Source: Gymnorhina tibicen (Eukaryota; Chordata; Aves; Passeriformes; Artamidae). From it: a DNA stretch of 64,000 nt. The notes below the pieces were generated by a model. It ran no database searches. It saw only the letters and a program-made list of their open reading frames with translations, and was not told the origin of the DNA. Position 1 is the stretch's first letter. Each line of letters starts with the position of its first letter. Below are positions 13,547 through 26,011 of the stretch, one piece after another. Where the stretch lies: positions 1,580,968 through 1,644,967 of the forward strand of contig VXAZ01000953.1 of NCBI GenBank assembly GCA_013399875.1, written 5' to 3'. The position numbers and the translations under genes were made by a program.

Positions 13547-16500
13547 CAAATGGTTTGGGTAAAAATCTATTTCTTGATATGAATTCAGCCATGGGCATGT
13601 AATAACTACAACTAGATCTGCGGAATAGTCGAAAAGGGGGGATTGACTTTGGCTTGGTCTGTGTTTTATTTTTTTAAAGGAGTAGAAAGCTAAATTCCTA
13701 AACTGGAGGATGATGAGGAACAGCCCATGTAAATCCAGCTGTTTCCTCCAGGCATTCATTCACACCAATGAAGACACAGACCCTATCCCTGCCTATGCCT
13801 CATCAGCTTGAAATTATATTTCTAGCCCAGGTTTTCTGGAGTAAATCTCTTTTATTTCCTCCTGCAGGAGCTGTTCCACTTTCTCTAGCATGTTAGGGAA
13901 ATCCTTTTTGTTCAGAGTTCATAAAGAGGTTGGTTACAGGCATTGCATGTATGGTACAAAGCAGAGAAATGTGAAGATGTACCTTAAATTACATGTGAAC
14001 TTCCTATAGCAGAGGAGGTAGACCTAAACTGGGGAAACATTAATATTTCACAGTCCCATCAGGTGGAGAAAGCTGCCCCTCTGTGCGTTGTGGTTTTTAA
14101 CACTGCACTGCTGAATAAAGCAATGTCTGCCTCCAGTCTTTTATTTCCATCGTTTGTTTCTGTTAAACTTACTGAAAAGGGAAAGGGAGCATTTCCTTTT
14201 GAATTGAATGACATGTTTTCTTGGAGCCAAAATAAGGGGGGAAAAAAGAGTTTGTTTATTTGTTTGTTCGCTGATTTGGCAAGGAAAGTCCCCCAAGCAT
14301 TTGAATTTTGGCTGAGATCAGGACTACTACAATGTTTTGTCTTTTTTCTTTTCAGGCTTATCTGCCAAACAGCAACAATAGCTCCCTACACAGGCCTGCT
14401 GGAAATGAGACGCAGTGGCACGGAGTACCAAAGGGCTGGGTAAGGGAGGCTGTGATTGCATGATAGGACAGTTCTGACCATGCAGACCTGGGGGGTGTGG
14501 CACAGTGATGGCACTTCAGCTGGAGAGAGTAAGGCTGAGGTGTGTGGAAACAAAGGGTAGGAGCAAACCTGCTGCTCTCCCTCCTCATCCCCGGGGACAT
14601 TGCTGGTAGTCCCCCCACACCCTTCGGACTCTGTGACGCTTCTCCAGCTGACTTACTCCACAGGAAAAGGACAAACCCCCAGAGAAAAAAAAAAAACCCA
14701 GGAACAATCCTGGCAACCGTTTCCATAGAGGATCCTATAGGCAAAGATGGGAAGCACATCTTTGGTGTATGATACTGCAAAACTGTGAGAAGAATCTGTA
14801 TATTTGCTCTGGGCATTCCCTTAGGCTCCGGTGTTTTAATAGCATAATCTTAAATCAAGCTAATGTTAGAAGTAGAGCAGAGAAGAGGGAATGAAGGCAG
14901 GAAGCTCTGGCTGAAGCTAGATCCTGAATTCATGTATTCCCTCCTACTCCAGATAACACCAGTTTGCCTTACCAATAACCATTGCAAGTTGGAGCTTTTG
15001 ATAAGCCAGTGTTCTGGGACCTGGGGTTTCCCAAGATTTTCTCTTTCACAGAATAGCTCTTTTGCAAACAGTCAAGAGGAAATGATTCAGTATTTATAGC
15101 ATTACCTGTATCTATAGCCTTACATTAGGAAAAATTTAGAAGTCAGCATTTTGTATTGTAAAACTGCCTGGTGCTCATGATATCAAGAGTTGCAGACAGG
15201 CAAGCTGATGGATTATTTGCCCTGTCTGCTACGTATAGAAGAGCTCATTTCGGGGTTTAGTAGAGAGAAAGATTCCGTGAATGACTGCAGAAGACAGAAG
15301 TGAAAGCTGGGAATTATTTGGGGTGGAGGAAAAGAACAGAAGGAAGAATGGTAATCTCTCATTTGTAGCATTGGAGATCTCTGTAATTACCTCTTGAGAT
15401 ATGAAATTGTTTCCCCCTAATAATCTGCTTGTGGTGTGGTTTTTCTCCCAAGGAATATGAGGCATGTGTAAAATTCTTACAATCAAATATGAAATACCAC
15501 TGCTGGAAAGAATGGTTTGACAGCAGCCAAGGTGCCCCAGGCTGCCATCACCTTGCATATTACTCCATGAGGTGTCTGAAACTTTTTTCAGTGGAAGATT
15601 CAATGGAAGATGCAATTACAATTATATAATTAATATTTTCCTTTATGCTTCCTTAAAAAAAAAATTAAAAAATCTCAAAAGGTATTTTTCCTGTTTGTAC
15701 TGAAAATACTTTTGTGTTTGATGAAAGCTTTTTTTTTTTCAGCGAGCCTCTAGGGAAAAAAACCAAACCCAAACCCTAGCAATTCATATTGTTGCAAAAA
15801 TGTTTCCAAAGAAAAAATACAATTGCTTCTGACTAGCTTCAGTTATCATGTTTTTTTTATTAAAATCTCCATCTCTTTGCATTCCTGCTGCTTATTTGAC
15901 AGTCTCTGCTTGTCCTTCTTATACTCTCTTGCCACCATTTCACAATCTCTCTTTGTACTCCACACTTCCTATTTTTAATTGGAATTTTCTTCTTTCCAGT
16001 TCCTTCACCTTTTCTGTAGCAGACCTCTTAGGTAGTAGATGATCCTAATAATATCTGAGTTGGAGCTGAACTTTAGACCCACGGTATATCTGAGTTGTTT
16101 TGAAGCAGCTAAAAAGTATTAGAAAGAAAAAAGGTAGATGTGAGACATTGTTGAATATTTTTTCCTGATTTAAGTGGAAAGGGGATGAACACCACCAGCT
16201 ATAATGGAGTTCACATTCTCTTCTCTAATAAGGACTAGAGGTTGTTGTGTGGGAGAAATCATCTCTTTTTAATACATTTATATATATTTATATGTTTATA
16301 ATGAGTACTTTGCATTCCACTTCTATTTTCCTGCCCAAAAATGTGCCAGTGAAACACCTTGAAAGATCACTGAATGGGAGAGTAAAGGATGTGGTAACTG
16401 ATCTCTGGAGGTCTCTAGACCCACCTCCTGGTCAGCGCAGGGCCAGGCGGAGCAGGTTGCTCAGCACCTTATCCTGGCAAGCTGTGAGTATGTCCATGGA

Positions 16501-16597
16501 TAGAGATCACACCGCATCTTTTTGGGCACCTGCAGCAGCCTGCAGGGACACAGGGGAACCCAGACTGGTTTGCACATGGGGCCTGGACAGGAGGACT
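13547..16597. other. Gene-free unique sequence
   Basis: AT-rich, with homopolymer runs (for example A-rich at 15656-15675 and T10 near 15730). The longest open frame is 152 codons (minus, 14358-14816), with no domain. No CR1 or other repeat seen. Confidence 0.65.
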
Positions 16598-16740
16598 GAA
16601 TCGCAGAATGGCTTGGGTGGGAAGGATCCTTAAAGATCATCTAGTTCTGACCCCACTGCCGTGGGCAGCGACACCGTCCGCCAGACCAGGGTTGTCAAAA
16701 CCCCATCCACCCTCGCCATGAACACTTCCAGGGATGGGAA
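16598..16740 (-). mobile_element. CR1 LINE 3' fragment, about 140 bp
   Basis: The sequence starts with GAATCGCAGAATGGCTTGGG and continues with the characteristic CR1 tail read in reverse: AAAGATCATCTAG, the phrase around CTGCCGTGGGCAG, and a closing CACTTCCAGGGATGGG. The element is on the minus strand, so its 3' end is at 16598 and it is severely 5'-truncated, as most CR1 copies are. It holds only the 3' terminal noncoding part. Confidence 0.9.
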
Positions 16741-16744
16741 ATTG

Positions 16745-18440
16745 GGCATGAAGCTGCACTGGGCTAAGCCTTGGCCTTTCCTTTTGTTGTGACATGCTCA
16801 TGCCTTCTCCATCCCTCAGCCTGAAGCGTATCAGAGAAGCAGTTCTGATTTCAACCTCTCTCTACTTCCTAAGAGTCATTCAGGTTTAAATTAAACAGAT
16901 GCAACTCACATGATCCCATGCAACAGTCTTCAAAAAGAAAGGAGAAGAAATATTCTCATTGATCCTGTCAGGTGGACTGTAATGTGCTATGAGACCTCAC
17001 ACCTTGTCTTTGTACTAGAAGATGGTGTAAGGTAAGGAAGAAACAGTGAGGAAAAGCATCTTTGGGGCTTTTTTTGCTTTCTGTAGGCCAAGCAGAAAGG
17101 CAGCACCCAGGAAGGGTGGGTGCTTGGGATGCTGCTGGCATCAGACAACCATGGGTCTCTCACTGTGTGAGTTCAAATCCTTGTGCTGTTTCCTGTCCAG
17201 GTGGTCACAGGAAAATGAAGTCAGGCTCCTGTATCATGCATTGAGGTGGAGCTCTGTAGCTCCCCAGGCTCTCAGGGGGTGGATGCGCTGCTGCCCAAAA
17301 AGCAGCACATTTTCTACATGAGGCAGACAATAGTGAGGCCAAGGTCTCACCCTGCAGGTGGCCCCAGCTCTTGTGGACACCCACAGCAACCTCCATGAAG
17401 CCATGGGCCCTCCGTTCAGGGGGGCTGAAACTGATTTACCACGTGGACATCTGTGACTTTACATCCAACGGAAACAACCTCAGCACACTGTGGAAAAAAA
17501 CAGCCTTGTCAAAGTTCAGTATCAGAGGAGAGATTTATTGGTCTGGCCACCTTCTTCTCTTCCAATATAATTTATATCTACTCTTTAAATCAGGAGTAAT
17601 AACCAAATTATATATGTTGAAAATGGTGAGGTTTAGGAGAGCATAAAACATCTGAAATGAAACCTGAAATGGAGTGAAATTTGACTAGTTTCAGCTGTCG
17701 ATACAAGCTTAAAACTCAGGTAGGGCTCATTAGGAAGTTCATCTGACCTTTCTGACTGAACCCAAGGCTGATTTTATGTCTCATCCATAGAGAACATATT
17801 TTTTCTTTTTTTTCCCCTTTTTTTTTGCCTACATGAAATCTCACTGATTATGACTGGAAGCTCCTAAGTTTGTTCAAATCCAAGTTCAAAGCAAGTTCAA
17901 AGTACAGGAAGCATGTAGCCATGAAAATGGAAATAGTTGAGTTTTAAATCCATGAGATCAGAGCAGCTGGAATTTGTACTTTGCTGAAGCTGCCTGAGCC
18001 AGAATGCTCTGAAAAGATGAGTTAAACCCTGATGAATAGAGAAGAATGAAGGAGGCCCTGGTTTTGCCCTTGATCTTTGGCAAAGGTATCTGTCTTTCCT
18101 AAATGGTTTTCCAATACAGATGGAACTTACCCAGTAAATATTGGGGTAGAGTCTGCCATGCTAGAAATAGGTAAATCAGTGCATACTAGAAGAGAAAAGA
18201 ACATCTTGCCTTTTTGGCCTTTAAGTGGAAGTATGGTATGGCTAGGAGAGGTCTAGCTCCATGGAATTCAGGCTATTCAGGAATTGTTATCTCAGTAGAA
18301 GTCTAAGCAACAGTTTACAATCTGCTGTATGAAGGAGGCTCACACTAAGGAGTGGTGAAGAAATAAAGCCTTAGCCTTGCTAAGTTCTGAAGATAAGAGC
18401 AGAAAAAGTGCAGCAGTTTTGCTAGAGGAAGTGAGTAAAA
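16745..18440. other. Gene-free unique sequence
   Basis: No gene or repeat recognised. Poly-T/C runs lie at about 17799-17827. Small open frames near 17046-17396 overlap on opposite strands and have no recognisable product. Confidence 0.65.
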
Positions 18441-18599
18441 CAGGCATGTGTTAGGGTGCAAGACTGCTTCTGTTTGGGGGAATTAAAAGAACAAGCAACT
18501 GGAGAAAGCCAAGTCCTATGATTCCTTTTCCTCCTTTCCTGAAAACGTTTTGTGTTTATACATGCTCTAGGAGTGAGACAGAAATGGAGAAATGGACCT

Positions 18600-19079
18600 G
18601 GGTGTGCTGTTGTGTTTCCCCATTCATTTCCTTACTAAATTACCAGCTCTTCCCACATGGTCTCCCCTCCCCCGCCCCTAGTCCTAACCACGCCCTTGGG
18701 TTTCTCCCATTGGTCCTATTGTCCCAACTCCGCCCATGTACTGCCCCTATGCTCTGAGACCATTCGTCCATGTGCTCTCTCTGCCCCCACTCTTCCCCAA
18801 GATAAGGGACTCCAGGCCATGCGTTTACTGTCTTTGCTTTGGGCCAGCCCCCTCTCTGCCTTGGGGCAGCTGCTCTCTCTGCCTGGGGATCAGCGAGTCC
18901 CCAACCTCTCTCCCTCTGCCTTGAGCACGATGCCATGTGCTGGCCCTCTGCCACTGGGGGCCAGCACATGTGCTGGCTCTAGGCTTTTGGGAGTTAGCAT
19001 GGAATAAAGACATTCTGCAGTCCCCATGTGAGGGAGCCTTCTCGCCTCCTTTATCACCATCGTGTTGTGGTGCCTGCAG
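18600..19079 (+). mobile_element. LTR-like block (possible solo LTR of an endogenous retrovirus)
   Basis: Within 480 bp, in the order expected for U3-R-U5, I see GC/KLF boxes (CCCCGCCCC at 18670-18678, CCACGCCC at about 18688-18695, CTCCGCCC near 18728-18735), an inverted CCAAT box (ATTGG 18709-18713), a TATA-like AAGATAAGG (about 18799-18807), a strong palindromic hairpin (18934-18977), AATAAA (19003-19008) and a GT-rich tract (19061-19072) that could direct polyadenylation. The block ends near TGCCTGCA (19071-19078), compatible with an LTR CA end. The 5' TG boundary is uncertain (18447 or 18603 are candidates) and I could not see a target-site duplication. A host promoter with a short transcript is an alternative reading. 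Confidence 0.35.
18934..18977. repeat. 18-bp perfect palindrome plus upstream matching arm
   Basis: GCCAGCACATGTGCTGGC (18960-18977) is identical to its own reverse complement. In addition CATGTGCTGGCCC (18934-18946) pairs perfectly with GGGCCAGCACATG (18958-18970) across an 11-nt loop. The middle arm can therefore pair with either flanking arm, giving two mutually exclusive hairpins. It lies just upstream of the AATAAA signal at 19003. Confidence 0.9.
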
Positions 19080-19195
19080 TCTAGCCGGGACCGAGCGGGC
19101 CGCCCAGGAAGGGCCCCGGGAAATGGCACAGCTCTTCTCCCTAAGACGTCCCACAGAGCCGGGAAGGCTGTGGCTTGCCACGTCATCGCTGGAAC

Positions 19196-19450
19196 CTACA
19201 TACCGCAACACCTGGGGAAGATACAGTTTTGAAGGACAGAAAGATCCATCTGTATCATCTTGCCTGATGTCAGTCCCAACATCAGGCATGGAGCCGCATC
19301 CAGCAACCGCCTTGCGTCATCCAGAGACACGTAGCTGAACAAAAGGGCAGGATTTTGAAAGTCCTCATCATGTAGTTTAGCCCAGGCTTGGAGCTGACGA
19401 GCTGTAGCCATGGCTTTGTCATCATGGACATGGAACAGGACTGTACAAGC
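19196..19450 (-). pseudogene. Orphan open frame, possible decayed coding fragment
   Basis: The minus strand is open for 85 codons from 19450 to 19196, with a first Met at 19411. The frame continues upstream past a single TGA (19451-19453) for a further 24 codons to another stop at 19526-19528. The translation contains segments such as MATARQLQAWAKLHDEDFQN followed by a Leu/Asp/Ala-rich stretch, which looks more protein-like (mixed polar and hydrophobic, no simple repeats) than other open frames here. I do not recognise the family. It lies just downstream of the LTR-like block and opposite to its orientation, so it may be a relic of a separate insertion or a chance frame. Confidence 0.2.
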
Positions 19451-19549
19451 TCATGTGACGGACTGCAAAAGATTGCCGTGACTTCTTGGGACTAGTGCCA
19501 TCTGAACTTCAGTGACAAGGACAAATCAAAATTGCAGAAGGAGATCTTG

Positions 19550-22463
19550 CTTACTAAAAATTTTGGTGGTTAAATCAGGGTGTTTAATCCACAAGTTTTT
19601 CAGGCCCTCTTCTGTCCAGCTGAATTGGTCTCATCATAATGTAATTCATGCAAGCAATTAGGCAGTGCTTCCTACAGCAATACCTCATCCTCTCGAGGGA
19701 TTAGAGGCAGAGGAACTCACCATGGTCTCCTGGCACACTTCAGTATATATTTCTGTGTCAGTATATATTTCTGCAGGTATCTCCAGCCCCTTGCAACTCA
19801 CACAAAAATCAACAGTCTCTCACACTTTGATACAACGCACTGGTTTTGTCTTTGGCTGTAACACAGAAAGCTTAAGGTGCTTTGAGGATTGTAGAACAGA
19901 GGTATAAACACAAGTGAAAGCAAAGCTGTCTTTAATACCCCTGGGGCCAAGGTTTTCTGACTGTAAGCTGGTGTTACCCCCAGTTTGAGCCACATGTATG
20001 TCTGATAAATGGTATGGGTGTCAGCCATCCAGCATTTGCTTTTTCTTCTAGTCTTGCTGGTAATTCAATCAGAGGTGTGCTCTTTCTTCTGCCCCAGGAG
20101 CAGAGCATTCACTCTGGAATGAAGAAGAATAATGCTGGCTCTTCTGCTGCTTGTACCCTGCCTCCATTCCTTTCCTGCTGCTTCTGAACCCCCTGACCCT
20201 TTCAAAGGCAGCTCAGGAGCCTGCTCCATTTTCTATTGAATTGAATTGCAAATCTGGAGAGGCTGCAGTGGGAGCAAGCCATCCATTTCAATTCTGTGTC
20301 CCTGTTGTCCCTCCCATGGGACCAGGGCAGACCCCGAGGAAATGCAGTCAGCATTTGTTGATTGAGCCCTCTGATGAGATTAACTTCTGGTTTAGCAAGA
20401 AGCCAGTCATATGGTCCCAGCTTTGTTTGGGCCAGCCAAGACTCACTCACAAGAGAGAACAAATTTTCTGGAGCTCTGCATACGACTCATGGACAGTGAC
20501 TCACGCTTCCGGCAGCATCACTGGAGAAGCAAACTTGAAAAGCTCTGTTGCCCATTAGGAAAAATGAGGCAAGAGCAGGCAGCCAATTTTGGACAACCTG
20601 CCTACCCACCTATCGTATGATAAGAACTCTTCTGACAGGAGCATGCTTCAGCAAATTGCCTTTCTGCTGAAGGAGCCATTGGATGGCCAATGGGAGGAGC
20701 ACCATGACCTGCAGCACATGCTGCAGGGATTACAGTGCCCTGATCCTACAGTGCCCTGATCCTAAGGAAGCCAGCGCGGACCACAGACCCAGGGTCTGTG
20801 TCCTTTCTTGGAGTGACTAATTTTCCACTGACTGCCAGAGGTGAGGGGTCAGAGGGAGAGGTCAGAGGGGGTCACAGATCAGTGCAGACAATACAAATCA
20901 AAAAGAAACCCTTGGCCTTTCAGGTTAGTTTGTATTAGCAGTTGTATCTATCTTTTTTTAGCTCCAGCCTTGCTTACCCTTTGGAGTAAACTGTTTTCCC
21001 TTGAGCACCTACAGAAGAGCAGGTCAGAAGATGGCAGACACACTCACAAGGTTTATGCCTGACATCCCTCTGTGGCGACCCTGTGACAACAAGATTTCAC
21101 TGCTGTGTCTCCCCAGAGCTGCTCTCACTCTTGGTGACTTCAGTGACAGAAGTTTTAGCCTTTTTAAGCCATGCAAGACATGCAATAAATTCTGTTGGGT
21201 ATCTCAGGCAGAGCTCTGCTCCGTGGTGTGCTGGGTGGCACACCAGCCCTGGTGTGGTCTGCTGGGCACCCTGCATTCATCTTGTGTGAGCCACCAATGC
21301 CCCCTTCAGCACACTGGGGTTACAGAGTCACTTGAGAACATTCCCTTTCACCACTGCTGCATCCCAAGGGTGCTTGTTACTGACTCTCAAGGACTAGGTG
21401 TGGAGAATACAGGAAAAAAGGACTTCTCACACTGTGTCTCAGCTTTGGGGTGTGTATGTGTGTTTATGTTTCTCTTTCTTTCAGTGATGATAACAAATGA
21501 ACCCACAATCCTCTTCCAAAATTAAGAGTTACATGGTTACTTCTGTGCCATGCCTGCAGCCCTCATAGTGGCTCTCTTGAAAGCAATAGTTTAATTTTTC
21601 AACAGATTTGGAGTCTTTAAAATTAGGTTTGAGTCAAAAACTGAGAAGCAAAAGGAGCCTTCTGGCTATTTCTTGACTGTTTTTGTCTCCAGCTGACCAT
21701 CAGCTCAGTGAGACTAGCATGTCCTGATGGCATGGGAATGTCAGGGAATGCAGAGTGTGACCCTGAGCCCACTCCTCCATGTGGGTGGCTGCTCCTTGTC
21801 ATGGCACTCAGGACATGCTCTGTTTGGAAGCTGCAGAAAGGCAACGTGCTTCCTTGCTTTCCTTTTCTGGTTAGTGGTTCTTTCTGAGGAGATGGTAGCT
21901 CTTTCTCCCCTTCCCTCCTTTCAGATGTGTTTGATTTGGGGTTTTCATAGGTGCTGTCTGGGGTTTTCAAGTGCCTTGGGCAAAGATCTCTGGCACTGGG
22001 AACAAAATTGTCACAGAGCTGCACATTCAGGGACTTTGATAGGGACCAGAAGTTGCAGGGTTTGGCTTAGTAGGGGAACGTTTCTAGCTGTGGAGAAGAT
22101 AATTGGTTGTAAAAAACATATGGCACATCTCTGTGTGAGCAAGGCAGTTGTTATGTTGACAAACTCAGCCTTGCTGATAGAATGGCTATGGAGCATTTTA
22201 CTGTACCGTGAATTCTTTATCCTGTTGTACGTTTCCCTGTAGCCACTATGAGAAGTTATCATCTTCAATATCCCTCTTGTCTCACATCTGGTGAGAAACA
22301 GTAAGGTCAATATCCCACAAGCCATCAATGTCTCAGCAAGCCCACTCTTTTTTTTTTTTTTTGTCTTGACAACAGCCAATAAATCTCAGAAGGCTTCCCT
22401 TGAAATACAGGAGAGAGGAATCTGTTTATAGTCTGTATATTGTTACTTAGAATATTCATAAGA
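19550..22463. other. Gene-free unique sequence
   Basis: Open frames of 174 codons (plus, 21001-21525) and 171 codons (plus, 21727-22242) are the longest but carry no domain and have antisense competitors. A 16-bp exact tandem duplication (TACAGTGCCCTGATCC, 20731-20762) and a T15 run (22348-22362) are present. Confidence 0.65.
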
Positions 22464-22656
22464 GTCATAGAATAGTTTAGGTTGGTAGGGACCTTTAAAG
22501 GTCATCTAGTCCAACCCTCTTGCATTGAGGAGGGACCTCTTCAACCAGATCAGGTTGCTCAGAGTCCTGTCCCACCAGACCTTAAATGTTTCCAGAAACA
22601 GGGCATCTGCCACACCTCTGGGCAACCTGTTCCAGTGTTTCACCACTAATAGCCGC
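22464..22656 (-). mobile_element. CR1 LINE 3' fragment, about 190 bp
   Basis: Starts with GTCATAGAATAGTTTAGGTT, then the CR1 signatures GGGACCTTTAAAGGTCATCT, AGTCCAACCCTC and CTGGGCAACCTGTTCCAGTG. The orientation puts the 3' end at 22464 on the minus strand. It is 5'-truncated soon after the last motif and only the noncoding 3' part remains. Confidence 0.95.
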
Positions 22657-25600
22657 TTTTTTTGTTAGGATAATTGCTTCTACTTGAGCTGGAAAAAACC
22701 CAGACTGTCCCAGGAAAAGGTGGCCTTGTGCCCAGGAATGTGATAGTTTCCATGGCAATAGATTAAGATGGGCTGTCTGAGGCCAAATCAGATCTCAGCA
22801 AGCTCCAAAAAAATCTGGGGTGTTGGTGCCCATCACAGTGTGTAAGCACAGCACCATGGCTTCTGAGTCCCTTTGATTAACTGTGAAATAGAAATGGACT
22901 CTGCAGCTTCCTAAGGATTTACATTCAAAAGGTGCTGCAGCACTGAGTGACTTGGTCAATATTGCTGGGAAAAAAGTAAACCGGTGGTGAATTTACTGCT
23001 CAGGGCTGTGCTTTCACAAGGAAAGCAGGGTAGAACTAGTCCTTGAATCATGACAGCTCCTCTCTGTCCTCTCTTTATAGTCTGGTCATGACCCTCAGCA
23101 TGGGAATGTGGGAAAAGGAGTTTGGGGATTATTTGGTCCCATATGCTGTGATACAGGGAATGAAAATTTAATCCTCTTACTGCATGTAGTTTTCTGCATG
23201 AGACTTAACAGAAACTTGAGATAGAGCCATCGGGTTGGGAATGTCAGTCTGTTTGCTTTAGACTTCTCTGCTTTGGACATCTGCAAATGGAAGTGGCTCC
23301 AATAATGGGCAGCCTCCAGCAAATCATCTGTGTGGTTTTTTGAGGAGCCTAACAGTAGGAATTGCTTACTTGGAGATATTTTAGCATGCTTGATGTAATC
23401 TATCTTCTTTTCTGACTGTAGGTTGTTGAGATGAGTGATTCTCTGCATAGGAAGAGAACTATTTTTTGAGAAGAAATCTGATTCTAGCTTGACTACTTAT
23501 TCAGTATCTAAGTGGATATTTCTTTTCTTATTTGCACAGCTTTAGACAGAAAAAGGTAACAAATCTGCTGCAATCTCTGGTGTAAATCTTTCTTACTCAT
23601 TACTTTAATGGAAGTATGAGTTTAGAATCCCTTCCTAGACAGGCTGCTTCAGTTGTTGCCCAGAAAGTAACTCCAAACTATGTATTAGCAGCTTGGACTA
23701 TTTTTGAACAACAACAACAACAAAAACAACAACATCTTTTTTATATTAATAATTTATGTGCCTAAAAATTTCCCTGTCATTCTTCCCCTCAGAATTGGAT
23801 TTTTTTTATTAGCTCCCTGGTGAGCAGACTATGTTTTGATTTAGGGAGAAATGATAGTTACTGCTCGATGACAGTTGAGACAGACATTACTGGGAACATC
23901 CCTGCATGTCTTACCAGCAGTTGGATATATTGGGCTGAGCTGATGCTGGGTGGCGTTTTCACTCCAGTCTAAGACAGCCCATGTGGTTGTGTGCTGGTGT
24001 CCTGCTGTGTGGTGAGACATAACCTAAAAACCGACACCTCAGCACTGGTAAGACTGCCTTGTCCGTTTTTATGTTTTTAGCATGGCCAGTTAAAAGCAGT
24101 GAGCAATGTTTTCTAAACCCAACTTCCAAAGTCCCAACCATTAGCAGATAAGGAAATTTAAAAGTCACAGATAAAGTTGCATTGTTACCAGCAGTGAAGC
24201 TATCAGAATCCTTTCTGAATGCATTTCTACTCTTTACCCGAACAACCAATTCTAAGAAGACATAAATGTACTTAAACACTACACAAAAGAACTACTTCTA
24301 CCTACCCTGTTAATTCTGATGGTTCTTTATTGGTGAAATAACAACTAATTGTTCCTTAAGTACCCCTGGCTTGTAACGTTTGTTGATAGTCATGTTGATT
24401 TATCTTTAATTACGTCATTCGTAAGATATTATTCAGGCTTTTGGTTAACACTGTGCTCTTTTCATAGACTTGTCGATGATCCCAGTTTAGCAGAGCCAGT
24501 ATTTGTCTCCAAACTCACTCCTCGTGGAACTGCATGTAAGTCTTGAGCTTGAGATCCTCTTGAGGATCTTTCCATGCCTCTTGCTATCAGTGTATCTCTG
24601 CACCTGCCTTTTCCATTTTCTTTTCTTTTTGTGAGGAAGCAGGAGGCTGTCTCATTTCCCTGAAGAGCCAAGCACCTCGTCAGCCACCATTACTCATGGT
24701 GACTTGTGGCACGCAGCTGCAGCGGCGATGGAATCTCTTGGACTGACACCACTCTGCCTCATGGGATAGGCAGTCCTCCTGAAGACCCCAGGAGGTAACA
24801 CAGCATAAGACATTTCATACTGTTATTCCCATAAACCACTTCAAACTCAAAAATAATGGCACTTCGAACTCAAAATTATTATTTTATTGTCAATCAGACC
24901 ATTTTGGCACAAAATAGTTTGGTTTGCACTAATCACTAAGAAAAATTCCAATTTTTTCATTGAAACCTTTGATTATATTATTTTTCCATTTTTCTCTTTT
25001 CATTGAGATTTTCTATTCAAACACCAGACAGTAAATATCTGATGTTGTTAAGCTGAATCTTCAAGCAGGTATTTCTACCTTCCCATAACAATTTCTTGTG
25101 TATTGAATCAAAACTTTCGGGCAGCTTCAGTAATAATGTTTTTATGTTTCCTTGCCCCGATGTCTGTCACAGCTGAAAGAAAAATACAGGCTAACAATGT
25201 CCAAAGCAGCCAAGTCCCCTCAGCCTAAGCTTTATGAAGGCCAGCATGATTAGTGCCAGCTTTGAGCACAGCTAACACAGGCAGTTGCCCAGGGCAGCAG
25301 GCTGCTGGTGGCAGCAAAACAGTCACTGCTCCTCTGCCTTCTTTTCTGCCTCAGAGCCACAGAGACGGAGCTGCTGCCAGGCATGCGGGCCAAGGTGTGA
25401 GAGCCAGTGGCTGTGCCTGGCTGTGCACTGTCTCCCTGGGAGCAGTAGCTGCTGCCCATCCTCTTGCAACTCCCCTGGCATCACCCTGAGGGAGGAGCTC
25501 TCCCAGCTCCACTTCTGCCCTCTGCTTTCCATCCCCAGGCAGAGACAGCCCATCCGTGCTGCTTCTCCATAAGGTGGCAAAGTTGAACTTCATTTACACC

Positions 25601-26011
25601 AACTAAGAGCTTTGAACTGGCTGTGCAAGAGGTTCTGCCTAATATTTATAAATGAGGATCAGGTTCTTCAGTCTGTCATATTCTTTGGAAAATGTTACTA
25701 TGCAGAATATTCCTACCACTGGATTTTCTGTATCTACACATAAGTAATTTGAATGGTTGTCAGGCTTGGTACCTTCAGAAAACGTTTATTTGCCTCTGCA
25801 CTTTTTTCCACTTGGATCCACGTGTACATTTGTGTGTTGTGTGTGTGGCTGATGGGAGGAATATATACTGTACACATGTATTTGTGCCTGAGCATGATTT
25901 TGGCCAAGGCTGTGCTTATTTAATCATGTCTGATGATGGTTTACAAAAAAGGTTTAAAACATAGATGCTGGGTATATATTCTGAAGTTTGTGGATAAACA
26001 CCTCTATGCAG
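22657..26011. other. Gene-free unique sequence
   Basis: AT-rich with a short (ACA)n tract at 23708-23733. A TTACGTCA site (24410-24417) lies inside AT-rich DNA with other homeobox-type sites (24340-24440), a weak enhancer hint. Open frames at 25253-25593 overlap on both strands in GC-richer DNA and are not convincing. Confidence 0.6.

Noticed and set aside
13457..13759. Lys/Glu/Arg-rich minus-strand frame resembling a charged nuclear protein
   Set aside because: The charged repeat is the translation of the TTTC microsatellite.
18949..18965. CTCF-like GCCACTGGGGGCCAG
   Set aside because: At least two mismatches at core positions; better explained as part of the palindromic hairpin.
21001..21525. 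174-codon plus-strand open frame
   Set aside because: No recognisable domain, overlapped by another frame, no splice or promoter context; consistent with chance in stop-poor DNA.
21727..22242. 171-codon plus-strand open frame
   Set aside because: Two minus-strand frames overlap it, and the translation has no family features.
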